A stretch of DNA of 64,000 bases. Origin: Symsagittifera roscoffensis (lineage: Eukaryota > Xenacoelomorpha > Acoela > Convolutidae). Shown piece after piece: positions 11,547 through 24,300 of the stretch. The position numbers and the translations under genes were made by a program. The notes beneath the pieces are model-generated. The model searched no databases. It was not told where the DNA came from and worked only from the letters and a program-made list of their open reading frames with translations. Position 1 is the stretch's first letter, and each line of letters opens with the position of its first letter. Location: positions 26,617,254-26,681,253 of the forward strand of contig NC_087065.1 in assembly GCF_963678635.1 (NCBI RefSeq). Direction: 5' to 3'.

Positions 11547-12024
11547 ATTCTATGATGGCAATTTTCGTATTTTTCTTGTATGGACGTGACGCCGGGTAGC
11601 AGCCTTGCTTCCATTATGCAAGAAAATTTATGATGTCAATCTATAAAAAAAATTTTTACTACAATTTCTTCTTGTTTTTTTTTAGTTTTACCGCAAAATT
11701 TCAATCGAATGTTTCTATTGTACATATACTTAGGTGCTTCGCATCTCTATGAGAAAACCAGTTTAAGTATTTGATTGTTTGAAAAAAAAACAATTATCTC
11801 ATTCGAATATAGGTTTACGGCAAATATTTATTCTTGTCATCTAAAATTAAATTTTGTTTTCACTTGACGTGTAGCAGTTGTTACTCGCATAGAGCATCAA
11901 CAAATGTGACATAAAAATCCTTTTTTGCAAATGGTTGTAATTTTTCTTTAAGTATCCAGCGGCTATACGGAGACAGAGTCTATGAAGCTAAAGCCAATGT
12001 AAACTGAACGGAAATCAAATAAAA

Positions 12025-12304
12025 ATGGTCGACTTAGGCGGAAGAAGTCGAAAATTTATATTTGTTGGTTTAATAGTAATGAATGGAATTCTTTTTAGTT
12101 TTTATTTAATTTCGACGAACGAAAACAGATTAAGATCTGATTACTCTTCCAGTTTGATTAGTAAAAATTATTTTTCGCCTCAGCTTTCAGAAATTAGACC
12201 AGTTCAAGGTCAGAGAGCTTACATGAAATCACCATCGGCAGAAGATGAGAGTTGGAGAAAGGTCAAAGTCCTCTGTTTTGTGCTAACACACCCGAAAGCA
12301 TTAG
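12025..12304 (+). CDS. C1GALT1: C1GALT1 exon 1: cytoplasmic tail, signal anchor, stem
   Basis: The first ATG in the frame (aaaaATGgtc context) gives a short basic tail (GGRSRK), a single hydrophobic segment (FIFVGLIVMNGILFSFYLI) and a Ser/Asn-rich stem, then the first catalytic strand VKVLCFVLTHP. The exon ends in phase 1 at 12,304 before GTTAGT. Upstream, 11,555-12,024 is AT-rich with no promoter element I can name. Confidence 0.88.
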
Positions 12305-15300
12305 GTTAGTTTTGAAAACTTCATTCGATTGACAAGTGTATCCTGAAGCTGTGCAAGACTGCTCCTACCGTAGTAAAACATTGTAAAATCGCCGTTTTCA
12401 AAATCTAACTTTTTATTATAATTTTTTGTCGACGTAGTTTTTTTGATATTTAAGTTTTCAATTTTTTGATATTCAACTAAACGAAAGAAAGAACATTGAA
12501 ATTAAGCTTCAACACCATAGAAAAACAATCATAAAAATTGTAAAATTTAACTGAGTTTGAGGGTTGGTCGGAAACTTAATTGAGGTTTGGTTGGCAGGCA
12601 TTTAGGACTGAGTCTCACATTCGAAGCAACGCTGAATCTCCAGCGTAAGGACTTTTTCCGCGTTCAATAACTTTCAGATACATTTTGTAAAACTTTTTTT
12701 TCAGACTCAATTACATGTCGTTCCAACTTTGAGACCCCTTGCATAATCAGATTGTCTCACAGTTGACTTTTCTTCTTAGGGATGACAAAAAACTTAAAGC
12801 TTTGAGTTTAAAAATAACTTGAAACTTAATTATCGCTGCAGTTTTCATAAATTGAAATAAAACCGTGCAAAATTTCGACATTTTTTATAAAGATTCAACT
12901 TGATTTTTCTAATCTCACTCATTTAAATGAGTTCAATTGAATGATATCATGCCTAGAGTCAAATGAAAGCATTTGCTAAGTTTTACGATATGAACATAAA
13001 AGATAAATGTTTGTTTCGTTTATTGTCGAAGATTTTGCTTGCAGTAGGATCTTCATATCAGCCATTTTTGTTCCGATTTTTGATGCGAAAGTAACGGAAT
13101 ATTTGTGTTCGGGGTGGGGTTTTTTTTTCTTCAGACAAATTTCGACTTTTTAACTAGCCATTTTTGACGGAAATTATTAAAATCTCATTCAAAAGGTATT
13201 GTTGTCCTGAGCTCAAATTTGAAAAGATATTTCACCTGTGATCATTTTTCGTGATGTTATTGGGGTTTAAAGATTACCATTTTGGCCAATTTGGGACAAT
13301 AAACGCGCGATATATTTCGCGCTATTAACGCGTAAGCCAAGAGTTAAACCGTCTTAAAATCGTTCCAAAATGGTTGAAAGAAGCATATTTGCCATAATTG
13401 AATTGTAACAAGGAGCTAAATCTATCATTTTGTACTTAAAATGGCGTGTGGGGGGATGATTTTCATTTAAAAAAAATCAAATTTAAAAAAAAATTATTTT
13501 ATTACATTTAATTTTTAATGATATTACTGCTCCATAAAACCTTAAAAGGCAGTCGGAACATTCAGGGCTTCGCCCTGATACGAGCAATTTTTTTTTGCCT
13601 CATTAGTGATATTGGTGTCTATGATGGGGGCTATTCTCATGCGCGAAAGACCGAATGCGCGAAAAAACTTGTGTGCGAAAAACCGAAAACAAAAAGCCGA
13701 AAGTCGATTTTTAAAAAGAAGCAGTTTCCATTCAATTAAAAAGAACTAAATGAAGAAACAGTTTGCTTCTTTCATTACGAAGCCCCTGAAATGTAAAATT
13801 TGTCCCAATTTTGCGGCGGTCAATGACAATATTAAAATTTTGCATATTTCTGCCGTTTTTTTTTCGGCCAATCTCAATACCCCAGTCCCTGGAAATGTTT
13901 ACTTTCTTTCCAAGTTTTAGATTACTGAAATCTGATTCGCTGATTTATACTTTCGCGCATTCAGACATTCGCGCATGAGGGATTCCATTGTCTATGATAG
14001 CAATTACTCAGCTACTGTAGAAGTAAATTTCAGTTTAAAAATTCTCACAAATCTGAAAAAATGTGGTAATTTTATTTTCACATACTCTTAAAAACTGGAA
14101 GCAGTGCATAGTAAATTTCCACATCCCGCATTCGCAAAACAAAATTTTCATAATTGTGCTCAAGAACAACATAAAGCAAAAACAAGACTGCTCGTATCAG
14201 GGCGAAGCCCTGAAAGTTCCAACTGCCTCTTAAGGTCTTTGGAGCATTAATAAGATGAAAAATTTCAATGTAATAAAAAAAAAAAAATATTTTTGGAAAA
14301 TTTGAGATTTTAGTTAAAAACAACCCCTACACGTCATATTAAGTACAAAGTGATAGATTTTGCGCCTATAAACAAATCAATTATGGCATATAAGCTTCCT
14401 TGAACCAATTTGGAACGATTTCTAAGAAGGATTAAATCTCGCTTACGCGTTGAAAGCTCGAAATATATCGCACGTTAATTGTCCCAAATTGGCCAAAATA
14501 GCAATTTTTAAGCCCCAATAATTTTACAAAAATTGATCACACGGAAAATATCTTTTCAACCTTAAAACCTTAAAAGGCAGTCGGAACATTCAGGGCTTCG
14601 CCCTGATACGAGCAGTCTTGTTTTCTTTTGCCATATTAGTGATATTGGTGTCTATGATGGGGGCTATTCTCATGCGCGAAGGACCGAATGCGCGAAAAAA
14701 CTTGTGTGCGAAAACCCGAAAACAAAAAAGCCGAAAGTCGATTTTTAGAAAGAAGCAGTTTCCATTCAATTAAAAAGAACTAAATGAAGAAACAGTTTGC
14801 TTCTCTCATTACGAAGCCCCTGAAATATAAAATTTGTCCCAATTTTACGGCGGTCAATGACAATATTAAAATGTTGCATATTTCTGCCGTTTTTTTTTCG
14901 GCCAATCTCAATACCCCAGTCCCTGGAAATGTTTACTTTCTTTCCAAGTTTTAGATAGATTACTGAAATCTGTTTCGCTGATTTATACTTTCGCGCATTC
15001 GGACATTCGCGCATGAGGGATTCCATCGTCTATGATAGCAATTACTCAGCTTCTGTTGAAGTAAATTTCAGATTTCAGTTTAAAAACTCTCAAAAATCTG
15101 AAAAAATGTGGTAATTTCATTTTCACATACTCTTAAAAACTGGAAGCAGTGCATAGTAAATTTCCACATCCCGCATTCGCAAAACAAAATTTTCATAATT
15201 GTGCTCAAGAACAACATAAAGCAAAAACAAGACTGCTCGTATCAGGGCGAAGCCCTGAAAGTTCCAACTGCCTTTTAAGGTCTTTGGAGCATTAATAAGA

Positions 15301-18300
15301 TGAAAAATTTCAATGAAATAAAAAAAAAAAAATTTTGAAAAATTTGAGATTTTATGTAAAAACATCCATCACACGTCATATTAAGTACAAAGTGATAGAT
15401 TTTGCGCCTATTAACAAATCAAATATGGCATATAAGCTTCAATGAACCAATTTGGAACGATTTCTAAGACGGATTAAATCTCGCTTACGCGTTGAAAGCT
15501 CGAAATATATCGCACGTTAATTGTCCCAAATTGGCCAAAATAGCAATCTTTAAACCCCCATAACATTACAAAAAATTATCAAATGGAAAATATCTTTTCA
15601 AATTCAAGCTCAGGACAGCAATAGCTTTCGAATGATAAAAAAAAATTCCGTCAAAAACGGCTAGTTAAAAAGTCGAAATTTGTCTGAGGAAAAAAAAACC
15701 CACCCCGAGCACAAATATTCTGTTTTTTTTTTCGTATCGAAACTCGGAACAGAAATCTACTCGATTACAGGGTGTTCCAAAAAACAGGGCAGGATTTTTA
15801 AAGAAAATTAGATCCGGCTATCGTCCCAAACCTGAAATTAAAGTTACCAAGTCAGCGCTACTTTTGGCGTTTTATGTTCTCAAGAAGCTCTGGACATCAG
15901 ATATTGAACCGAACTTACAAATTCTTGAAACTCATTATTGAAAAGTCATTATCGAACTAAACTCAAATCGAACTAAATGAAAGAAAGAACATTGAAATTT
16001 AGCTTCAACGCCATAGAAAGACTATCATAAAATTTGTAAAATTTAACTGAGTTTGAGGGTTGGTCGGAAACTTAATTGAGGGTTGGTTGGCAGGCATTTA
16101 GGACTGAGTCTCACATTCGAAGCAACGCTGAATCTCCAGCGTAAGGACTTTTTCCGCGTTCAATAACTTTCAGATACATTTTGTAAAACTTTTTTTCAGA
16201 CTCAATTACATGTCGTTCCAACTTTGAGACCCCTTGCATAATCAGATTGTCTCACAGTTGACTTTTCTTCTTAGGGATGACAAAAAACTTAAAGCTTTGA
16301 GTTTAAAAATGACTTGAAACTTAATTATCGCTGCAGTTTTCAAAAATTGAAATAAAACCGGCAAAATTTCGACATTTTTTTATAAAAATTCAACTTGATG
16401 TTTCTAATCTCACTCATTTAAATGAGTTCACTTGAATGATATCATGCCTAGAGTCAAATGAAAGCATTTGCTAAGTTATACGATATGAACATAAAAGATA
16501 AACGTTTGTTTCGTTTATTGTCGAAGATTTTGCTTGCAGTAGGATCTTCATGTCAGCCATTTTTTTCCGACTTTCGTTGCGAAAGTTACGGAATATTTGT
16601 GCTCGGGGTGGGGTTTTTTTTTCTTCAGACAAATTTCGACTTTTTAACTTGTCATTTTTGACGTTTTTTTATATCTCATTCAATAGGTATTGTTGTCCTG
16701 ATCTCAAATTTGTAAAGATTTTTCACCTTTGATCATTTTTCATAAAGTTATGGGGGTTTAAAAATTGCCATTTTGGCCAATTTGGGACAATAAACGCGCG
16801 ATATAATTCGCGCTATTAACGCGTAAGCCAAGAGTTAATCCGTCTTAAAAATTGCTCCAAAATGGTTGAAAGAAGCTTATTTGCCATAATTGAATTGTTA
16901 CAAGGAGCTAAATTTTTCATTTTGTACTTTAAATGGCGTGTGGGGGGATGATTTTCATTTAAAAAATCAAATTTAAAAAAAAAATTATTTTATTAAAATT
17001 AAATTTTAAATTCTTAATGATATTACTGCTCCATAAAACCTTAAAAGGCAGTCGGAACATAAAACCTTAAAAGGCAGTCGGAACATTCAGGGCTTCGCCC
17101 TGATCCGAGCAGTCTTGTTTTCTTTTGCCATATTAGTGATATTGGTGTCTATGATGGGGGCTATTCTCATGCGCGAAGGACCGAATGCGCGAAAAAACTT
17201 GTGTGCGAAAAACCGAAAGCAAAAAAGCCGCAAGTCAATTTTTAAAAAGAAGCAGTTTCCATTCAATTAAAAAGAACTAAATGAAGAAACAGTTTCCTTC
17301 TTTTATTACGAATCCCCTGAAATGTAAAATTTGTCCCAATTTTGTGGCGGTCAATGACAATATTAAAATTTTGCATATTTCTGCCGTTTTTTTCGGCCAA
17401 TCTCAATACCCCAGTACCTGGAAATGTTTTCTTTCTTTCCAAGTTTTAGATTACTGAAATCTGATTCGCTTATTTATACTTTCGCGCATTCGGACCTTCG
17501 CGCATGAGGGATTCCATCGTCTATGATAGCAATTACTTCAGATACTCTGCTGTTGAAGTAAATTTCAGTTTAGAAATTCTCACAAATGTGAAAAAATGTG
17601 GTAATTTTCCTTCACATACTCTTGAAAACTGGAAGCAATGCATAGTAAATTTACACATCCCGCATTCGCATAACAAAATTTTCATAATTGTGCTCAAGAA
17701 CAACATAAAGCAAAAACAAGACTGCTCGTATCAGAGCGAAGCCCTGAAAGTTCCAACTGCCTTTTAAGGTCTTTGGAGCATTAATAAAATGAAAAAATTC
17801 AATAAAAAAAAATAAAATTTTTTTTTGGAAAATTTGAATTTTTAGGTTAAAACATCCCCTACACGTCATATTAATTACAAAGTGATAGATTTTGCGCCTA
17901 TAAACAAACCAATTACGGCATTTAAGCTTCCTTGAACCAATTTGGAACGACTTCTAGGACGGATTAAATATCGCTTACGCGTTGAAAGCTCGAAATATAT
18001 CGCGCGTTAATTGTCCCAAATTGGCCAAAATAGCAATTTTTAAACCCACATAACTTTACAAAAAAAGATCACATGTAAAATGTCTTTTCAAATTCAAGCT
18101 CAGGACAACAATAGCTTTCGAATGATATAAAAAAAATTTGTCAAAAACGGCTAGTTAAAAAGTCGAAATTTGTCTGAGGAAAAAAACCCACCCCGAGCAC
18201 AAATATTTCGTTACTTTCGTATCAAAAGTCGGAACAAAAATCTACTCGGTTACAGGGTGTTCCAAAAAAGGATCCAAGCTGTAATATCTTGAGAACTATG

Positions 18301-21300
18301 TTGTGTAGTCACCGGTAAAACTTTGTTCAATCTGGGAAAGAATTGCCGTATTGTTTCAATATGCTGTAACGAAAATAGCCCTGATGAATTTTGATAATTT
18401 GGTTGAAAGTGGATTTGGGTATTCCAGTTTCATTTTTGCGCGCAGAGATCTCTGGATTAGAAACAACAGCTTGCCGAACAACCAGAATATTTGCATAACT
18501 TCTCGTTTTTTTTTCGCCCGGTGTTACCTTTGTTCAGATTATGACTGATAGTATTTGATTGGTGCTAAGGCAACAAGAGTAAGCGTCAGGGAAAAGCCCT
18601 GAAAATTCGACTGTTTTTAATTGGTCTCGGATAATTTTTGGTAAATTATTGTATTGGCAAAACTATTTAGGCTAGTAATAATAAAAACTTAGAGATGAAG
18701 TTTCAGTTGTGTATGGAATTAAAAAATCAGTTAATTGCCGCCACAAAATGACATGCTAATGGCAGGTGTGTAGAGTCGTTTGCATGCAGATCAAGATATC
18801 GATCGCTCAAGGGACTGGAGTTTTGTAAAAAATGATGAAAAAAAACCGCCCCGAGCACATATATTCCTCGCATTCTTCGAAAGTCTGAATAAAAAAGCTT
18901 CGCTGCTTGATTGTGAATTGCGGAGCGGAAGATTGCGTTAATTTTGTGTTCAGACGTGGTTCAGTATTATCGTTTTCCAAAAAAGGGTGTCTTGAGCTGC
19001 TAAAAATGTGTCGAGTTTCAAGAAATTTGATTTGGTAATAAACGCGTAATTTCAGTGTCGATTCTTTTTTGGGTCACTCTGTGATTGAACTTTCACCCAA
19101 TACACGGGAAAGGTCTTATAACTTCATCAATAAATTTACTCTAAACTGTTTCTGACAATTGGTCCACCGGCTGCTTGGGTTGAGAACCACTGATAGGCAT
19201 GAGTTTGAGAGTTTTATTAAAGAACTAAAATGCATAAAATACGGAATTCAAAAAACTGATTATCTTGTCCGAAATAGAGTCATATTGTCTGAAAAATGGA
19301 TCATACTGTCTAAAAACATGCATTTTTCTACTCGAAAAACAATCTGTTTGAAATCCTAAAACAAAATAGAACTTCAAAAAGAACGATATGAATTTGAAAA
19401 AACATCAAATTAAGTCAACGCGCGTTTTTTTGGTCGAAACTTTCCAAAAAGTGCCTAAAAACGCCTTTTTTGACCTTTTTTCAAAAATTTGCCTGCGGCA
19501 CAGAAAATTTCGTCAAATTAGAGTCTTTATAGTGGTTTGGGAGAGCTCTGAAAATCAATTTGGTCGACCTTAAAAAAGTCGTTAAAATTTTGTTTTTGAA
19601 AATCCGCCCCGCGCTACCCTCGAGAAAACGCACCAACGTGCTGCAAGCTTGCCAACAGAGGGCAGGACTTTCAAAGAAAATTAGATCCGGCTATCGTCCC
19701 GAACCTGAAATTAAAGTTACGAACTCAGCGCTACTTTTGGCGTTTTATGTTCTTAAGAAACTCTGGACATCAGATATTGAACCGAACTTACAAATTCTTG
19801 AAACTCATTATTGAAAACTCATTATCGAACTAAACTCAAATCGAACTAAATGAAAGAAAGAACATTGAAATTTAGCTTCAACGCCATAGAAATACTATCA
19901 TAAAATTTGTAAAATTTAACTGAGTTTGAGGGTTGGTCGGAAACTTTATTGAGGGTTGGTTGGCAGGCATTTAGGACTTGAGTCTCACATTCGAAGCAAC
20001 GCTGAATCTCCAGCGTAAGGACTTTTTCCGCGTTCAATAACTTTCAGATACATTTTGTAAAACTTTTTTTCAGACTCAATTACATGTCGTTCCAACTTTG
20101 AGACCCCTTGCATAATCAGATTGTCTCACAGTTGACTTTTCTTCTTAGGGATGACAAAAAACTTAAAGCTTTGAGTTTAAAAATGACTTGAAACTTAATT
20201 ATCGCTGCAGTTTTCACAAATTGAAATAAAACCGTGCAAAATTTCGACATTTTTTATAAAAATTCAACTTGATTTTTCTAATCTCACTCATTTAAATGAG
20301 TTCAATTGAATGATATCATGCCTAGAGTCAAATGAAAGCATTTGCTAAGTTATACGATATGAACATAAAAGATAAATGTTTGTTTCGTTTATTGTCGAAG
20401 ATTTTGCTTGCAGTAGGATCTTCATGTCAGCCATTTTTTCCGACTTTCGTTGCGAAAGTAACGGAATATTTGTGCTCGGGGTGGGGTTTTTTTTTCTTCA
20501 GACAAATTTCGACTTTTTAACTTGTCATTTTTGACGTTTTTTTTATATCTCATTCAAAAGGTATTGTTGTCCTGAGCTCAAACTTGTAAAGATTTTTCAC
20601 CTGTGATCATTTTTTCATAAAGTTATGGGGGTTTAAAAATTGCCATTTTCGCCAATTTGGGACAATAAACGCGCGATATATTTCGCGCTATTAACGCGTA
20701 AGCCAAGAGTTAATCCGTCTTAAAAATCGCTCCAAAATGGTTGAAAGAAGCTTATTTGCCATAATTGAATTGTTACAAGGAGCTAAATTTTTCATTTTGT
20801 ACTTTAAATGGCGTGTGGGGGGATGATTTTCATTTAAAAAATCAAATTTAAAAAAAAATTATTTTATTAAAATTAAATTTTAAATTTTTAATGATATTAC
20901 TGCTCCATAAAACCTTAAAAGGCAGTCGGAACATTCAGGGCTTCGCCCTGATCCGAGCAGTCTTGTTTTCTTTTGCCATATTAGTGATATTGGTGTCTAT
21001 GATGGGGGCTATTCTTATGCGCGAAGGACCGAATGCGCGAAAAAACTTGTGTGCGAAAAACCGAAAGCAAAAAAGCCGCAAGTCAATTTTTAAAAAGAAG
21101 CAGTTTCCATTCAATTAAAAAGAACTAAATGAAGAAACAGTTTCCTTCTTTTATTACGAGTCCCCTGAAATGTAAAATTTGTCCCAATTTTGTGGCGGTC
21201 AATGACAATATTAAAATTTTGCATATTTCTGCCTTTTTTTTCGGCCAATCTCAATACCCCAGTACCTGGAAATGTTTTATTTCTTTCCAAGTTTTAGATT

Positions 21301-24300
21301 ACTGAAATCTGATTCGCTTATTTATACTTTCGCGCATTCGGACCTTCGCGCATGAGGGATTCCATCGTCTATGATAGCAATTACTTCAGATACTCTACTG
21401 TTGAAGTAAATTTTAGTTTAGAAATTCTCACAAATGTGAAAAAATGTGGTAATTTTCCTTCACATACTCTAGAAAACTGGAAGCAATGCATAGTAAATTT
21501 ACACATCCCGCATTCGCATAAAAATTTTTTCATAATTGTGCTCAAGAACAACATAAAGCAAAAACAAGACTGCTCGTATCAGGGCGAAGCCCTGAAAGTT
21601 CCAACTGCCTTTCAAGGTCTTTGGAGCATTAATAAGATGAAAAATTTCAATAAAAAAAAATAAAATTTTTTTTTTGGAAAATTTGAAATTTTGGGTTAAA
21701 ACATCCCCTACACGTCATATTAATTACAAAGTGATAGATTTTGCGCCTATAAACAAATCAATTACGGCATATAAGCTTCCTTGAACCAATTTGGAATGAC
21801 TTCTAGGACGGATTAAATATCGCTTACACGTTGAAAGCTCGAAATATATCGCGCGTTAATTGTCCCAAAATGGCCAAAATAGCAATTTTTAAACCCCCAT
21901 AACTTTACAAAAAATGATCACATGTAAAATGTCTTTTCAAATTCAAGCTCAAGACAACAATAGCTTTCGAATGATATAAAAAAAATTTTGTCAAAAACGG
22001 CTAGTTAAAAAGTCGAAATTTGTCTGAGGAAAAAAACCCACCCCAAGCACAAATATTTCGTTATTTTCGTATCAAAAGTCGGAACAAAAATCTACTCGGT
22101 TACAGGGTGTTCCAAAAAAGGATTCAAGCTGTAATATCTTGAGAACTATGTTGTGTAGTCACCGGTAAAACTTTGTTCAATCTGGGAAAGAATTGCCGTA
22201 TTGTTTCAATATGCTGTAACGAAAATAGCCCTGATCAATTTTGATAATTTGGTTGAAAGTGGATTTGGGTATTCCAGTTTCATTTTTGCGCGCAGAGATC
22301 TCTGGATTAGAAACAACAGCTTGCCGAACAACCAGAATATTTGCTTAACTTCTCGTTTGTTTTTCGCCCGGTGTTACCTTTGTTCAGATTATGACTGATA
22401 GTATTTGATTGGTGCTAAGGCAACAAGAGTAAGCGTCAGGGAAAAACCTTGAAAATTCGACTGTTTTTAATTGGTCTCGGATAATTTTTGGTAAATTATT
22501 GTATTGGCAAAACTATTTAGGCTAGTAATAATAAAAATTTAGAGATGAAGTTTCAGTTGTGTATGGAATTAAAAAATCAGTTAATTGCCGCCACAAAATG
22601 ACATGCTAATGGCAGGTGTGTAGAGTGGTTTGCATGCAGATCAAGATATCGATCGCTCAAGGGACTGGAGTTTTGTAAAAAATGATGAAAAAAACCGCCC
22701 CGAGCACATATATTCCTCGCATTCTTCGAAAGTCTGAATAAAAAAGCTTCGCTGCTTGATTGTGAATTGCGGAGCGGAAGATTGCGTTAATTTTGTGTTC
22801 AGACGTGGTTCAGTATTATCGTTTTCCAAAAAAGGGTGTCTTGAGCTGCTAAAAATGTGTCGAGTTTCAAGAAATTTGATTTGGTAATAAACGCGTAATT
22901 TCAGTATCGATTCTTTTTTGGGTCACTCTGTGATTGAACTTTCACCCAATACACGGGAAAGGTCTTATAACTTCATCAATAAATTTACTGTAAACTGTTT
23001 CTGACAATTGGTCCACCGGCTGCTTGGGTTGAGAACCACTGATAGGCATGAGTTTGAGAGTTTTATTAAAGAACTAAAATGCATAAAATACGGAATTCAA
23101 AAAACTGATTATCTTGTCCGAAATAGAGTCATATTGTCTGAAAAATGGATCATATTGTCTAAAAACATGCATTTTTCTACTCGAAAAACAATCTGTTTGA
23201 AATCCTAAAACAAAATAGAACTTCAAAAAGAACAATATGAATTTGAAAAAACATCAAATTAAGTCAACGCGCGTTTTTTTGGTCGAAACTTTCCAAAAAG
23301 TGCCTAAAAACGCCTTTTTTTACCTTTTTTCAAAAATTTGCCTGCGACACAGAAAATTTCGTCAAATTAGAGTCTTTATAGTGGTTTGGGAGAGCTCTGA
23401 AAATCAATTTGGTCGACCTTAAAAAAGTCGTTAAAATTTTGTTTTTGAAAATCCGCCCCGCGCTACCCTCGAGAAAACGCACCAACGTTAGCTTCAAATT
23501 TAGCTTCAACACCATAGAAAGACTATCAAAAAAATTGTAAAATTTAACTGAGTTTGAGGGTTGGTCGGAAACTTAATTGAGGGTTGGTTGGCAGGCATTT
23601 AGGACTGAGTCTCACATTCGAAGCAACGCTGAATCTCCAGCGTAAGGACTTTTTCCGCGTTCAATAACTTTCAGATACATTTTGTAAAACTTTTTTTCAG
23701 ACTCAATTACATGTCGTTCCAACTTTGAGACCCCTTGCATAATCAGATTGTCTCACAGTTGACTTTTCTTCTTAGGGATGACAAAAAACTTAAAGCTTTG
23801 AGTTTAAAAATGACTTGAAACTTAATTATCGCTGCAGTTTTCACAAATTGAAGTAAAAACCGTGCAAAATTTCGACATTTTTTATAAAGATTCAACTTGA
23901 TTTTTCTAATCTCACTCATTTAATTGAGTTCAATTGAATGATATCATGCCTAGAGTCAAATGAAAGCATTTGCTAAGTTTTACGATATGAACATAAAAGA
24001 TACATGATTGTTTCGTTTATTGTCGAAGATTTTGCTTGCAGTAGGATCTCCATATCAGCCATTTTTATTCCGACTTTCGATGTGAAAGTAACGGAATATT
24101 TGTGCTCGGGGTGGGGTTTTTTTCTTCAGACAAATTTCCACTTTTTATCTAGCCATTTTTGACGGATTTTTTTTATCTCATTCAAAAGGTATTCTTGTCC
24201 TGAGCTCCAATTTGAAAAGATATTTTACCTGTGATCATTTTTCTTAAAGTTATGGGGGTGTAATGATTGCCATTTTGGCCAATTTGGGACAATAAACGCG

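Larger units (their letters stand above)
12484..15976 (+). repeat. Intron-1 tandem unit A (of four)
   Basis: Each unit opens with 'gaaagaaagaacattgaaat', then 'aactgagtttgagggttggtc' and 'cgctgaatctccagcgtaagg' (a small hairpin), then a foldback element. The anchor 'aactgagtttgaggg' occurs at about 12,549, 16,046, 19,917 and 23,546. Unit A carries two foldback centres and lacks the 'Q' block and MITE remnant of the others. It closes with the 'aaagaaaattagatccggct' segment (15,785-15,950). Confidence 0.75.
15977..19850 (+). repeat. Intron-1 tandem unit B
   Basis: Order: opening block, foldback element 16,561-18,240, block Q (18,255-19,160), MITE remnant (19,414-19,640), closing block (19,663-19,830). 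This is the fullest form of the unit, 3.87 kb. Small open frames in it (for example 19,560-19,814) recur in other units but drift without codon-position bias, so I do not call genes. Confidence 0.75.

Noticed and set aside
17504-17767. Recurring 87-103-codon frames in the foldback centres (17,504; 21,352; 24,932), considered as a transposase relic
   Set aside because: The second half translates the right arm and the first the complement of the left part. Copies 1 and 2 break the frame, and no DDE or other catalytic pattern is seen.
19560-19814. 84-codon frame recurring in units B and D (19,560 and 28,162)
   Set aside because: It spans the junction of a MITE remnant and the closing block of the intron repeat. 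The similarity is explained by DNA duplication and there is no family signature.
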